The notes beneath the pieces were generated by a model. The model worked only from the letters and a program-made list of their open reading frames with translations, did no database searches and had not been told where the DNA came from. 64,000 nucleotides of DNA from Sulfurimonas hongkongensis (GTDB taxonomy: Bacteria > Campylobacterota > Campylobacteria > Campylobacterales > Sulfurimonadaceae). The position numbers and the translations under genes were made by a program. Positions 43,929 through 55,123 of this stretch are shown here, piece by piece (within the stretch, counting starts at the first letter, position 1; every line of letters starts with the position of its first letter). Where the stretch lies: positions 62,001 through 126,000 of the forward strand of contig NZ_AUPZ01000005.1 of the NCBI RefSeq assembly GCF_000445475.1. The letters are read 5' to 3'.

Positions 43929-45203
43929 TTGCGTAAACACGCCGTTTTAATAACTGTACTCTTTGCATTAACTGTTACGCTCTTTAGCGTTAGCGCAGTT
44001 TTTTGGGAGTTTTATAAGTTAAATAAAAATCAATATATAGAACATATTTTTACAAAACATGAAATAATCACTCAAATATATCGTGAGCATCTTCAAAAAA
44101 AGACTTCACAAATCATGCTTGAAGCAAACTTGGCAGTCTATAAATTTGTTATAGAAAAAGATAAGCATGAGCAAAAAGCAATTTTAAAAAAAGCAAAAAC
44201 TCTAAAACAAAAAAATTTACAAAGAGTTGATGAAGCTGTTATGCTCAACAAAAAGGGCATTTTTACTCAGAAAATTGTTCGTGATGTTAGAATATCTATG
44301 CTTGAGCTAAATAAAACCATATACTTTTATATAGAAGGACCAATAGGTTCTGTACTTATTGAGGATGAGGGCTTAAAACCATTTACGTACTACTCTATTG
44401 CCTACTCTTACTTAACAATCATTTTGATAATCTCTATCTCTTTTGTTTTGATACTTCAAAGATTAAAGCCACTTATCCGTCTTAGAAGAAAGATAGCACT
44501 TTTTGGAAATGGAGATATGAACATATCTTTTAAAACCTCAGGAAGTGATGAGATAGCACTTGTTTCTAATGAGTTAGAGTACACAAGAGAGAAGATAAAC
44601 ACACTTCTAGAAGCAAGGACTCTTTTTTTAAGAAATATTATGCATGAGTTAAAGACACCCATAGCTAAAGGAACTATAGCTACTCAGATGCTTGGTACTC
44701 AAAAAGAGAGAGATAGGTTTAGCTCTATTTTTGGAAGACTAGAGTCTTTGGTTGAGGATTTTGCACTTATAGAAGAGGTAACTAGTATCAGCGACAAGAG
44801 CAATTTTAATGAGTATAGGCTTGTAGACATTATAGATGGTGCAATAGATATGGCTATGGTGGATAGAAAATGTGTAACTGTAGATGTAGATGCAGGAGTT
44901 AAGTTGCGAGCAAACTATAGACTCTACACTACAGCCATAAAAAATATGATAGATAATGGGATAAAATATTCAACAGATTCGCATGTAAAAATAGTTATGA
45001 AAAATGATGAGTTGTGTTTTGAGAGTAGGGGTGAGTGTATTGCACATCCACTTCAATACTACATAGAACCTTTTACGAAAGACAATCCAGCTAAAAATAG
45101 TTTTGGCTTAGGTCTCTACCTTGTCGACTCAATACTTAAAGTTCATGATAGAGTTTTAGCACACGAGTATGAAAATGGTGTTAACCGTTTTATATTTGCA
45201 TAA
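43929..45203 (+). CDS. Sensor histidine kinase, ArsS-like
   Basis: 424 residues from TTG 43929, with AGGGAG 7 nt upstream. Two membrane helices (about residues 5-25 and 155-175) flank a periplasmic domain; a HAMP-like region follows, then the H-box RNIMHELKTPIAKG, N-box IKNMIDNGIKYS and G-box FGLGLYLVDSIL. Its partner is the regulator just upstream. Confidence 0.9.
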   Translation: MRKHAVLITVLFALTVTLFSVSAVFWEFYKLNKNQYIEHIFTKHEIITQIYREHLQKKTSQIMLEANLAVYKFVIEKDKHEQKAILKKAKTLKQKNLQRVDEAVMLNKKGIFTQKIVRDVRISMLELNKTIYFYIEGPIGSVLIEDEGLKPFTYYSIAYSYLTIILIISISFVLILQRLKPLIRLRRKIALFGNGDMNISFKTSGSDEIALVSNELEYTREKINTLLEARTLFLRNIMHELKTPIAKGTIATQMLGTQKERDRFSSIFGRLESLVEDFALIEEVTSISDKSNFNEYRLVDIIDGAIDMAMVDRKCVTVDVDAGVKLRANYRLYTTAIKNMIDNGIKYSTDSHVKIVMKNDELCFESRGECIAHPLQYYIEPFTKDNPAKNSFGLGLYLVDSILKVHDRVLAHEYENGVNRFIFA

Positions 45204-45223
45204 GTTTTTGTATGTAAACTAAC

Positions 45224-46672
45224 ATGATGAGTAAATTAGATAGAAACATCAGAGCTTTGCTAACAGTTGCTTTTGCTTTGAGCTTTTTTGTTTTTGGTTG
45301 GCTTAGCCACTCTGCTTATGAGCCAGGGAAAAGGATACAAAAGCCATCTACTTTAGATGAGATTAAAAAAACTAAAAAATTAAATGTTGTTTTACTAAAT
45401 GCACCATCAACCTATTATATAGGTGTAGAAGGCCCACAAGGCTTTGAGTATGACTTGCTTAGTGCTTATGCCAAGCATCTAGGAGTAACATTAAATATAA
45501 CAACTGCAAACACTATCAAAGATGCCATCAGGCTCTCAAGACTACCTCATATTCATATAACTTCAGCATCACTTGCTAAAACAAAAGAGAGAGAAGAAAA
45601 GTTTAACTTTGGACCATCATACTTTGAAGTGCAAGAACAAGTTGTTTGTAATCGTGGGATGATTATCGGTGGAAATTTTCCACGAAATGTAGAAGAATTA
45701 GCAGGGCTTCGTATAAAAGTTGGAGAAGAAACAAGTTACAGCGAAACTTTGCGCTCACTTCAAGCGGATGGTTATGATATAAATGCCTCATTTGATGCTG
45801 AGTTATCAACTGAAGAACTTCTAGAGATGGTTGCATCACATGAGATAGACTGCACTGTGGCAGACTCAAACATATATACACTAAATCAAAGGTATATGCC
45901 ACAGATTGAATCAGCTTTTATCATAAGTGGAAGAGAACAGTTGGCATGGGTTCTGGCCCCAAACTCTAAAAAACTTGAAGCTGATATGTACTCATGGCTT
46001 AACAACTTTAATCAAAGTGGTAAATTAGCTCAATTAAAAGATCACTACTATAGCTATATGCTTTTCTTTGACTACTACGATAACACAATGTTTTATAAAC
46101 GGGTAAAATCAAGACTTCCTAAATACAAAAAATATTTTAAAGAGTATGGAGAGATGTATGGTATTCCTTGGACACTACTAGCTGCACAGTCTTATCAAGA
46201 GTCGCACTGGAATCCTAAAGCAAAGAGCTTTACGGGAGTTCGAGGTTTGATGATGTTAACGCTAAAAACAGCAAAGCTCTTAGGTGTAAAAAATCGTCTT
46301 GACCCCAAACAGAGTATAAAAGGTGGAACTAGGCATATCAACCAGATGCTAAAAAATGTTCCAGATGAAGTAAAGGGAGAGGACCGTTTAAAGTTTGCAC
46401 TAGCTGCTTACAACGTAGGCATGGGGCACATTATAGACGCACAAAGTTTAGCTACAAAAATGGGACTTAATAAAAATATCTGGAGTGACTTGAAAAAGGT
46501 TTTACCGCTCTTATCTCAAAAAAAGTACTACAAAACTCTAAAACATGGTTACGCTAGAGGAAGTGAACCCGTTAGATATGTTGACTCTATCTATGATTAT
46601 AGAGACATTTTACAAAATATAAATGAAGAAGCTAAAGAAATAAAAGAGCAAAAAATAGATGAGGAGAAGTAA
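45224..46672 (+). CDS. MltF-like membrane-bound lytic transglycosylase
   Basis: 482 residues. An N-terminal anchor ([21 protein letters not shown]) precedes an extracytoplasmic solute-binding-protein fold ([36 protein letters not shown]), then an SLT domain with catalytic Glu in [26 protein letters not shown] and [10 protein letters not shown]. This two-domain order is that of MltF, which cleaves peptidoglycan glycan strands. It follows the sensor kinase by 20 nt and may be in the same transcript. Confidence 0.9.
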   Translation: MMSKLDRNIRALLTVAFALSFFVFGWLSHSAYEPGKRIQKPSTLDEIKKTKKLNVVLLNAPSTYYIGVEGPQGFEYDLLSAYAKHLGVTLNITTANTIKDAIRLSRLPHIHITSASLAKTKEREEKFNFGPSYFEVQEQVVCNRGMIIGGNFPRNVEELAGLRIKVGEETSYSETLRSLQADGYDINASFDAELSTEELLEMVASHEIDCTVADSNIYTLNQRYMPQIESAFIISGREQLAWVLAPNSKKLEADMYSWLNNFNQSGKLAQLKDHYYSYMLFFDYYDNTMFYKRVKSRLPKYKKYFKEYGEMYGIPWTLLAAQSYQESHWNPKAKSFTGVRGLMMLTLKTAKLLGVKNRLDPKQSIKGGTRHINQMLKNVPDEVKGEDRLKFALAAYNVGMGHIIDAQSLATKMGLNKNIWSDLKKVLPLLSQKKYYKTLKHGYARGSEPVRYVDSIYDYRDILQNINEEAKEIKEQKIDEEK

Positions 46673-46714
46673 AAGGAACATTTTTTATATGAACACTCTG
46701 AGTTTTTTTAAAAC

Positions 46715-46775
46715 CTTAGCTTTAGTGGCCTCAGCGGCCTTAGCGAAGTAAAAGGAACTTGTTCCTTTTACGGAC
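46715..46775. repeat. Hairpin repeat of family B between mltF-like and rsfS genes
   Basis: Contains gctttagtggcc..agcggccttagcgaag followed by a perfect stem of 11-bp arms GTAAAAGGAAC (46748-46758) and GTTCCTTTTAC (46761-46771), then GGACTAAT. It is nearly identical to the copy before rpmF. Placed between convergent genes, it may end both transcripts. Confidence 0.65.
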
Positions 46776-46778
46776 TAA

Positions 46779-47114
46779 TTAAAGAGTATTGCCTTCCTTG
46801 CCATCAGAGAGTGAAGTTAAAAAACTCTCCATGTCGTACTTGACTCTATATTCAGGTGTCATGATGTGGATTAGTATATCGCCAAGATCTATAACTACCC
46901 AGTCCTCGCTCTCATCAACATGCATAAAAGTCTCAGTTGGTTTTAGGTCAGTTTTTATGTGATTTAAAAGAGCACTTGTGTGCTTTGCACCTAATGATGA
47001 AGCTATGATAGCATACTCCACAAAGTAGTTTTTCTCTCTTAAGTCAAAGACTTCTATGGACTCTGCTTTGTTTTTATCTAGTGAGTTTACTATTGTTTGT
47101 ATTCTTGATTGCAT
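46779..47114 (-). CDS. rsfS: Ribosomal silencing factor RsfS
   Basis: 111 residues of the DUF143 family that binds L14 and blocks subunit joining. Blocks IEVFDLREKNYFVEYAIIASS and SEDWVVIDLGDILIHIMTPEYRVKYDMESF are typical. The gene overlaps the 3' end of nadD by 25 nt, with AAGGAAACAA before its ATG inside nadD. This nadD-rsfS pairing is common. Confidence 0.93.
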   Translation of the reverse strand: MQSRIQTIVNSLDKNKAESIEVFDLREKNYFVEYAIIASSLGAKHTSALLNHIKTDLKPTETFMHVDESEDWVVIDLGDILIHIMTPEYRVKYDMESFLTSLSDGKEGNTL

Positions 47115-47647
47115 TTGTTTCCTTGGTAAAATTCTATTATCTCATCTGCACATCTTGATGGCAGTTTTGTTATGTCTAAATTTTTTCTTAACATAGTAGA
47201 TGAAACATCTATGTCAATATTAATACTCATATACCCATCTGGTATATCTATACTGTTTCTTTTGGCTACTATAAATGTAACTAAACTATTTAGTTCATCA
47301 AAATTTGTCCATTTACGTAGTGTGGCAAGATTATCTGCACCTATGACTAAGTATACCTTTTTATATCTTTTTAGAAGATATTTTACGCTTTGCACGCTTG
47401 GAACTTTTCTGTTTTGCTTAACTTCATAGTCACTTACTTCCACCTTTTTTGTGTCACTAAAAATCTCTTTTAACCATTTTAATCTTAACTCTGATGGTGC
47501 AAAGAAATGTGATTTAAAAGGGTTTAAATATGTCGGCATCACTACTACTTTGTCAATCTCTTTTATCTCCAAAAGAGCTTTTACAAGAGCCTCGTGAGCG
47601 ATGTGAGGTGGGTCAAAAGAGCCACCAAAAAGTGCGATAGTTTCCAT
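47090..47647 (-). CDS. nadD: Nicotinate-nucleotide adenylyltransferase
   Basis: Adenylates nicotinate mononucleotide in NAD synthesis. The nucleotidyltransferase motif ALFGGSFDPPHIAHE is at the N-terminus and the ISSTxxR-like DVSSTMLRKN near the C-terminus. I start at the ATG 47647 (METIALFGG), with GGAT 6 nt ahead, rather than the TTG four codons upstream. About 185 residues. Confidence 0.93.
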   Translation of the reverse strand: METIALFGGSFDPPHIAHEALVKALLEIKEIDKVVVMPTYLNPFKSHFFAPSELRLKWLKEIFSDTKKVEVSDYEVKQNRKVPSVQSVKYLLKRYKKVYLVIGADNLATLRKWTNFDELNSLVTFIVAKRNSIDIPDGYMSINIDIDVSSTMLRKNLDITKLPSRCADEIIEFYQGNKCNQEYKQ

Positions 47648-47724
47648 ATGCTTATCCAAATTTAAAGCGAATTATAGCTAATTTTAGATAAAATAATCCA
47701 ATTTTTTTAATTTTAGGAAATATA

Positions 47725-48729
47725 ATGGCACTTAAGATAGCAATAAACGGATTTGGTAGGATTGGTCGTTGTGTAGCTCGCATTGCGGCTAGTAGAAGTG
47801 ATGTAGAAATTGTAGCAATAAATGATATGGCTACAATCGATATGATGCTTTATCTACTTAAAAATGATTCAGTTCACGGAACGTTTAAGAGTGAAGTAAT
47901 TCAAGTTGATGAAAACAATATTCTCATAGATGGTAAAAATGTTAGAGTTTTTAGTAATCGTGACCCTAAAAAACTTGCCTTTGCTGATTGCGGTGCTGAC
48001 ATAGTTTTAGAGTGTACAGGAGTTTTTTTAACTCAAGAGAGCGCACAGATTCACATAAACAATGGTGTTACTAAAGTTCTCTTTTCTGCTCCATCAAAAG
48101 ATAAAGAGACAGCTACTTTTGTTATGGGTGTAAATGAGCATCTATACGATGGGCAAAAAATAGTCTCAAATGCTTCTTGTACTACAAACTGTTTAGGTCC
48201 TATTGCTAAGACTCTAGATGATGCTTTTGGGATAGAAAAGGGCCTAATGACTACGATTCACTCTTATACGAATGACCAAAATATTTTAGATGTAAAACAC
48301 TCAAAAGATAGACGTCGCGCAAGAGCAGGGGCTATAAATATGATACCTACTACAACAGGTGCTGCAAAAGCGATAGGACTAGTTCTTCCTCAGCTTGTTG
48401 GAAAACTCCACGGTCAAAGCGTTCGCGTTCCAACTCCTAATGTTTCTATGGTTGATTTGAATGTCGTAGTTAGTAGAAAAACTAGCAAAGAAGAGGTGAC
48501 AGCTGTATTTAACGAGATGGCAGAGACTAAACTAAAGGGGCTTTTGCTTATTGACAAAGAGATGAGAGTGTCTCAGGACTTCGTTGGATGTCAGTATAGC
48601 TCGATAGTTGCAGAGGACTTAACTCAAGTTATAGCAGGCGATATGGTAAAAGTTATGGCATGGTATGATAATGAGTGGGGCTACTCTATGAGACTTCTTG
48701 ATATGGCACTTCATATCTCATCTAAATAA
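47725..48729 (+). CDS. gap: Glyceraldehyde-3-phosphate dehydrogenase, type I
   Basis: Interconverts GAP and 1,3-bisphosphoglycerate. NAD-binding INGFGRIGRCVARI at the N-terminus, catalytic Cys in NASCTTNCLGP, and the phosphate-site region HSYTNDQNILD. Asp in AINDMA suggests NAD over NADP. 334 residues. First of gap-pgk-tpiA; in an autotroph these probably run toward sugar synthesis (inference). Confidence 0.96.
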   Translation: MALKIAINGFGRIGRCVARIAASRSDVEIVAINDMATIDMMLYLLKNDSVHGTFKSEVIQVDENNILIDGKNVRVFSNRDPKKLAFADCGADIVLECTGVFLTQESAQIHINNGVTKVLFSAPSKDKETATFVMGVNEHLYDGQKIVSNASCTTNCLGPIAKTLDDAFGIEKGLMTTIHSYTNDQNILDVKHSKDRRRARAGAINMIPTTTGAAKAIGLVLPQLVGKLHGQSVRVPTPNVSMVDLNVVVSRKTSKEEVTAVFNEMAETKLKGLLLIDKEMRVSQDFVGCQYSSIVAEDLTQVIAGDMVKVMAWYDNEWGYSMRLLDMALHISSK

Positions 48730-48793
48730 TACGCAAGAGTACTTTTAGTAGTAAGCTCACAATCTAGCATTGTAAAAGAAATTAAGGAACTAA

Positions 48794-49996
48794 ATGGAAT
48801 TATTAAACATAAAAAACTTAGATTTAGCTGGTAAAAAAGTCTTTATAAGATGTGACTTTAATGTACCTATGGATGAGTATGGAAATATATCTGATGATAG
48901 AAGAATCCGCTCAGCTCTTTCTTCCATAAACTACTGTCTTGACCAAGAGTGTGCAGTTATCTTAGCATCACACTTTGGTCGCCCAAGAGGCAAGGTAGAT
49001 GAAAAATACTCTTTAGTTCCAGTAGCAAGAAGGATTCAGCACCTTCTAAAAAGAGAAGTAATAATAGCAAAAGATGTTATAGGTCCAGATGCAATATCTA
49101 AGGCAGCTGCACTTGAGAAGTCTCAAGTACTACTTCTAGAAAATCTTCGTTTTGAAGAGGGGGAGACTAAAAACGATAGAGAGCTCTCAGAAAAACTAGC
49201 ATCAATGGCAGAATTTTATATAAATGATGCTTTTGGAGTTAGCCATAGAGCCCACGCCTCAGTAGAGGGGATAACGCATTTTTTTGATAATGAGCATAAG
49301 GCTGCTGGCTTTTTACTGCAAAAAGAGATAACATTTTTCTCCAAACTTATAAACAATCCAGTTCGACCTTTTGCCGCAATAATTGGAGGCTCAAAAATCT
49401 CTGGAAAATTAGAAGCTCTTATAAATCTACTTCCAAAAGTAGACAAGATGTTTCTAGGAGGTGGTATGGCGTTTACATTTTTAAAAAAGATGGGTTACAA
49501 CATAGGTGCGTCTTTAGTAGAGGATGATTTGCTCGAAGAAGCTGGGCAGATTATGGAAGAAGCAAAAAGATTAGGCGTTAAATTTTACCTGCCTGTAGAT
49601 GTTATAGTGGCTGATAAATTTTCAGAAGATGCAGTTAGTAAGATTGTAACTACACAAGAGATTCCAAACTCTTGGATGGGGCTAGATATTGGACCTGCTA
49701 CTGTTAGACTTTACCGTGAGGGACTAAGTGATGTGCAAACTGTTCTTTGGAATGGACCAATGGGTGTATATGAGATGGAAAAATTTGCAAGAGGTTCTAG
49801 TAAAATTGCTAACTTTGTAGCTGATAGTTATGCTACAACTGTAGTTGGTGGTGGAGATACAGCTGACCTTGTTCAAAGAATTGGAGTAGATGATGAGATG
49901 AGTTTTATCTCTACAGGCGGTGGAGCATCACTAGAACTTTTAGAGGGAAAAATGCTTCCAGGTGTTGAGCCTTTAATTGTTAATAAAGAGGCTTAA
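48794..49996 (+). CDS. pgk: Phosphoglycerate kinase
   Basis: Transfers phosphate between 1,3-bisphosphoglycerate and [40 protein letters not shown] and the C-terminal [11 protein letters not shown] and [13 protein letters not shown] are diagnostic. 400 residues, full length. A 64-nt gap separates it from gap, and tpiA starts one base after its stop. Confidence 0.97.
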   Translation: MELLNIKNLDLAGKKVFIRCDFNVPMDEYGNISDDRRIRSALSSINYCLDQECAVILASHFGRPRGKVDEKYSLVPVARRIQHLLKREVIIAKDVIGPDAISKAAALEKSQVLLLENLRFEEGETKNDRELSEKLASMAEFYINDAFGVSHRAHASVEGITHFFDNEHKAAGFLLQKEITFFSKLINNPVRPFAAIIGGSKISGKLEALINLLPKVDKMFLGGGMAFTFLKKMGYNIGASLVEDDLLEEAGQIMEEAKRLGVKFYLPVDVIVADKFSEDAVSKIVTTQEIPNSWMGLDIGPATVRLYREGLSDVQTVLWNGPMGVYEMEKFARGSSKIANFVADSYATTVVGGGDTADLVQRIGVDDEMSFISTGGGASLELLEGKMLPGVEPLIVNKEA

Positions 49997-49997
49997 A

Positions 49998-50705
49998 ATG
50001 ATAATTGCAGCAAATTTAAAAACAAACTTAACTAGAGCACAGACACTAGAATATCTTAAAAATTTAGAATCATGTTTAAATGAAAATAGTATCACTCAAG
50101 AAGTTATGGTATTTCCATCTCCAACTTCCCTAAATGCTCATGATGGAAAAATTATAATAGGCACTCAAAATGCTTATGGAACTAGTAGTGGCGCATTTAC
50201 TGGAGAGATAGGAAGTATGCATCTTGATGAATTTGGCATAAAAACCATCCTCATCGGTCACAGCGAGAGAAGACATATATTAGGTGAGACGCAAGAAGAG
50301 ATTGTAAATAAATTTAACTTTTATAAAAATCTCGGGTTTAAGATAGTCTATTGTGTAGGAGAACCTCTTGAAGTCAGAGAAGCTGGATTTGAATATATGA
50401 TGGAGTATATCTCAAAACAGTATGAGGGCATAGATTCAAACTATGAGAGCCTTATAATAGCCTATGAGCCAGTTTGGGCAATAGGTACAGGACTTACTCC
50501 AACTAGCGAGGATATAGCGTTACTTCATAAAGAGCTAAAGAAAAAATTACCTGCTCCACTTCTTTATGGTGGAAGTGTAAAAGTAAACAATGCCAAAGAA
50601 GTTTTAAGCATAGATGCAGTTGATGGCATCTTAGTAGGAGGTGCTGCACTAAATGTAGAAGACTTTTGCACAATGTGTGAAATAGCACAAGGATTGAGTG
50701 GTTAG
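49998..50705 (+). CDS. tpiA: Triosephosphate isomerase
   Basis: 235 residues from ATG 49998 (MIIAANLKTNLTRA); the longer frame from 49977 overlaps pgk and lacks the family N-terminus. Catalytic residues: Lys in AANLKTN, His in IGHSERRHILGE and Glu in AYEPVWAIGTG. The phosphate loop LYGGSVKVNNA and GILVGGAAL are intact. Shorter than the usual 250 residues, as in other Campylobacterota. Confidence 0.95.
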   Translation: MIIAANLKTNLTRAQTLEYLKNLESCLNENSITQEVMVFPSPTSLNAHDGKIIIGTQNAYGTSSGAFTGEIGSMHLDEFGIKTILIGHSERRHILGETQEEIVNKFNFYKNLGFKIVYCVGEPLEVREAGFEYMMEYISKQYEGIDSNYESLIIAYEPVWAIGTGLTPTSEDIALLHKELKKKLPAPLLYGGSVKVNNAKEVLSIDAVDGILVGGAALNVEDFCTMCEIAQGLSG

Positions 50706-50741
50706 CACTCGTTACACTTACTCTAAGACTGTGAAACAACT

Positions 50742-50809
50742 CGGAAGTGATTTAGGCCTCGCAGAAATACTTTAAGGCCCTACAGGGCGAGGCTAAAGCC
50801 TTACTTCCA
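50742..50809. repeat. Imperfect long palindrome after tpiA
   Basis: GGAAGTGATTTAGGCCTCGC (50742-50761) and GCGAGGCTAAAGCCTTACTTCC (50788-50809) pair imperfectly around an inner AAGGCCCT. It shares the GGAAGTGA and GAGGCT words of family A but lacks the CATTGGTTAG core, so it is a related or partial element. Confidence 0.5.
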
Positions 50810-51934
<1,125 letters not shown>

Positions 51935-51951
51935 TTTTACGAATATAATGG

Positions 51952-52644
51952 TTATAAAATCATTGGAAATTCCAGTTTTATATAACCATTGATTTCAAAT
52001 ACATTTATATGAGACTTTAAAGCTTGTCTTTCTAAATTGTGGCTCGCTTCTATAGGGGTATTGGCTTTACATTTTATATATGCAATGCTATACCTCTTAG
52101 CATCTATGACCTCATATTCTCCAACTTTTACATGGACGGAAATTTTAACCTGCTTTGACTCTATAAAGAGTTTAAAACATTCATTTAGAGTAAGCAAAAA
52201 ATTGTTTATATTGACTTTTATCTCAGGTATCGATGTATCGTACTCTCCAGTGATAGTTGTTTTTGTAAAGTCAAAGTTTGTATTTTTTGCTATATCTATA
52301 AGACTAAAAATATTTGTTTGTTGTACATCTTCAATTTTAGCTACCTCTTTTTCTATATCTACTTGCTTATACAACTCTATAGCTATATGTTCATCATCTA
52401 GATACCCTATAAGAATCGCATAATATTTCATCTTTGCATATTTTAGATGGATATATTTTCTCTCAAATCCAAAGTTGTAAGGTGAGTGTTTTAAAGTTAA
52501 TTCAAATATCTCTTTAGGAGATATACTATTAAAAAGAATTTCAGCCTCATAGTTGAAATCGAGAAGTTTACCCTCATTGTTAAATAGAATAAAAGGATTT
52601 ATAGATTCATTAATAAATGATTTATAAAAGTTATCACTATACAT
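51952..52644 (-). CDS. Degenerate PAS/sensor-like protein paired with NtrC-like regulator
   Basis: 230 residues, soluble. Residues 1-90 resemble a PAS domain (INPFILFNNEGKLLDFNYEAEILFN). The later part has the position of a histidine-kinase dimerisation and ATP-binding region (TNIFSLIDIAKNTNF, VNINNFLLTLNECFKLFIESKQVKISV), but I find no phospho-acceptor H-box and no clear N, G1 or G2 boxes. It overlaps the upstream regulator gene by 8 nt. It may be an NtrB-derived partner that senses or binds without kinase activity; that is inference. Confidence 0.5.
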   Translation of the reverse strand: MYSDNFYKSFINESINPFILFNNEGKLLDFNYEAEILFNSISPKEIFELTLKHSPYNFGFERKYIHLKYAKMKYYAILIGYLDDEHIAIELYKQVDIEKEVAKIEDVQQTNIFSLIDIAKNTNFDFTKTTITGEYDTSIPEIKVNINNFLLTLNECFKLFIESKQVKISVHVKVGEYEVIDAKRYSIAYIKCKANTPIEASHNLERQALKSHINVFEINGYIKLEFPMIL

Positions 52645-53404
52645 TTTTATCTACTTCAAAATAACTACTTAGCTTTTTTCTAAGCGTCATTCTATTTATA
52701 TCTAAATGGTTTGCCATCTGAACCTGAGATTTATATGTCTCTTTAGATGCCCTTAAAAGTGGGATTTCAAAAATTTCTAATAAATCTTTATAGGAGTTTT
52801 TTTTATTTTTTAAGTCATTTATAAAATATGTATATAAAATATCCATAAGTTCATCCTTAGAAATAGAGTTGAGTAAAATGCTTTTATATATAGACTGTTT
52901 TAAAGAAACTCCATTTTTAGATATATCTATCTTTACATCAGCTACATTTTTATTGGAGAAATAGACTTTATTTGCCTCATTTATATAGATGCTAGTCAAC
53001 TCCTCTAAGTCCTCTTTTCGCTTAGATAAAGATTCTAACTTAATCTGAATAGGAAATGTGTTTAAATCATCTCTATAGTTTGGTGAGGCTGTAGCTATAA
53101 CTCTTACAGTTTTTAACTTTTGGAAAAATTGTTTTTTATTTATAAGAGAATCAATATTAAAAATCATCAAAGATTTGAAACTATGTATATCTAGTTGTTT
53201 ATTTAGTATCAACTTCTCTATCTCTAAAGCTTCAAAACTTTCACAATTTTGTAAAATTTCCTTAGCTAAAGTTTTCTTTCCCACACCAACTTCACCATAT
53301 ATTAAAATATTAACTGGCAAGCCCGCTGACATTTTTGCAACATGTAGAGCTTTTTTTGAAGATTCTGATAATGCTATAAAATTTTTCATGTCTAATTTTA
53401 TCAT
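52637..53404 (-). CDS. NtrC-like regulator lacking GAFTGA, with Fis-type HTH
   Basis: 255 residues, no receiver domain. The AAA+ core has Walker A ILIYGEVGVGKKTLAKEIL, but loop 1 is shortened and the GAFTGA motif that contacts sigma-54 is absent; Walker B is weak (SLMIFNIDSL). The C-terminus is a Fis-type helix-turn-helix (QVQMANHLDINRMTLRKKLSSYF). It probably binds DNA but should not activate sigma-54 polymerase in the usual way. Divergent from amt-glnK, so control of ammonium uptake is a reasonable guess. The ATG at 53389 is an alternative start. Confidence 0.6.
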   Translation of the reverse strand: MIKLDMKNFIALSESSKKALHVAKMSAGLPVNILIYGEVGVGKKTLAKEILQNCESFEALEIEKLILNKQLDIHSFKSLMIFNIDSLINKKQFFQKLKTVRVIATASPNYRDDLNTFPIQIKLESLSKRKEDLEELTSIYINEANKVYFSNKNVADVKIDISKNGVSLKQSIYKSILLNSISKDELMDILYTYFINDLKNKKNSYKDLLEIFEIPLLRASKETYKSQVQMANHLDINRMTLRKKLSSYFEVDKNV

Positions 53405-53470
53405 AAACTATTTAAGCTATAAGACTGTATATAAAATACTCATTTATATGTATAAATAATACTCAATTGA

Positions 53471-53479
53471 TGATATAAT
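53471..53479 (+). promoter_or_regulatory. amt-glnK extended -10 promoter
   Basis: TGATATAAT (TGn-TATAAT) 27 nt before the chosen amt start. No sigma-54 type GG-N10-GC element was seen in the 100-nt divergent region, which is AT-rich with several GTAT/ATAC palindromic words. Confidence 0.5.
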
Positions 53480-53506
53480 TTTTAGATGTCAAGTAAGGGA
53501 GATGAA

Positions 53507-54718
53507 ATGGAAAGTTTCACAGATATTAAGTATATTTTAGACAGTTTTTTAATGTTGTTTGGTGGCATATTAGTTATGTGGATGGCAGCAGGGTTTGCTA
53601 TGCTTGAAGCTGGACTAACAAGAAGTAAAAATACAGCGACTATTTTGACAAAAAATGTAGCCTTATATGCTTTGAGCTGTATTATGTTTTATTTTATAGG
53701 TTATAACCTAATGTATGGCGAGGGAAGCTCATTCATGGGTGGAGGCTTTGCCCTTAGTGGTTTTACAAGTGAAGGTTTAGGTCATTCTGTAATGGCAGAT
53801 TTTTTCTTTCAAGTTGTCTTTGTTGCAACTGCTTCATCTGTAATTTCAGGGACGTTAGCTGAGAGAATGAAACTATGGCCATTTTTGATATTTGTAGTTA
53901 TATTATCATCTGTGATTTATCCTATTCAAGGTCACTGGAGTTGGGGTGGCACATCTTTGGGAGGTCTAATAGAAGGTTTTTCTGACTTCGCTGGTTCTAC
54001 AATAGTTCACTCAGTAGGTGGATGGGCGGCACTAGCTGGTGTAATAATCCTTGGAGCAAGAAAAGGTAAGTATGACAAAGAGGGTCATGTTAGACCAATT
54101 CCTGGATCAAATATGCCACTTGCAACTATAGGTACACTAATACTTTGGATGGGATGGTTTGGTTTTAATGGGGCTTCTCAACTGACCATGGGTTCAAGCA
54201 ATGATATAGATGTAATCGCTACGATAATGGCTTCTACAAATATGGCTGCAGCTGTAGGAGCTATAGCAGCAGTAGCACTTACTCAGCTTTTATACAAAAA
54301 AGTTGATTTGACAATGGTTTTAAATGGTGCATTGGCTGGTCTTGTTTCTGTCACAGCAGCTCCTAATACTGGTATGGGGTATGCAACAACAGTTGGAGCA
54401 GTTGGTGCAACTTTAGCAGTATTTGCAGTACCTTTTTTTGATAAGCTAAAACTTGATGACCCAGTTGGTGCGCTTTCAGTTCACTTAGTAGCAGGTATTT
54501 GGGGAACTTTGGCTGTAGGCATCTTTGGTAATGGTAAATTTATGCCACAACTTATAGGTGTCTTAGTTATAGGTGCATTTGTTTTTACAACTTCATTTTT
54601 TGTGTGGAAAGTCTTGGATATGCTTTTAGGATTAAGAGTAGGTGAACAAGAAGAGACAGAGGGTCTTGATATACATGAACTTGGACTTGAAGCGTATCCA
54701 GAGTTTAAAAGACATTAA
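53507..54718 (+). CDS. amt: Ammonium transporter
   Basis: 403 residues from ATG 53507 (MESFTDIKYILDS), which follows GGGAGA; the ATG at 53486 lies almost on the promoter. About 11 helices. Features: GFAMLEAGLTRSKN, the pore His region DFAGSTIVHSVGGWAAL, and the second pore His in GALSVHLVAGIWGTLA. It imports ammonium and is gated by GlnK, whose gene is 33 nt downstream. Confidence 0.95.
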   Translation: MESFTDIKYILDSFLMLFGGILVMWMAAGFAMLEAGLTRSKNTATILTKNVALYALSCIMFYFIGYNLMYGEGSSFMGGGFALSGFTSEGLGHSVMADFFFQVVFVATASSVISGTLAERMKLWPFLIFVVILSSVIYPIQGHWSWGGTSLGGLIEGFSDFAGSTIVHSVGGWAALAGVIILGARKGKYDKEGHVRPIPGSNMPLATIGTLILWMGWFGFNGASQLTMGSSNDIDVIATIMASTNMAAAVGAIAAVALTQLLYKKVDLTMVLNGALAGLVSVTAAPNTGMGYATTVGAVGATLAVFAVPFFDKLKLDDPVGALSVHLVAGIWGTLAVGIFGNGKFMPQLIGVLVIGAFVFTTSFFVWKVLDMLLGLRVGEQEETEGLDIHELGLEAYPEFKRH

Positions 54719-54748
54719 GCAGATTAAACAAATTTATAGTAGGAGTAA

Positions 54749-55090
<342 letters not shown>

Positions 55091-55123
55091 TAGCTTCTCC
55101 TAAATTTATAAAATAAGGAAAAA

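Noticed and set aside
53405-53506. Sigma-54 promoter between the NtrC-like gene and amt
   Set aside because: No GG-N10-GC element was found on either strand, while an extended -10 of the housekeeping type is clear.
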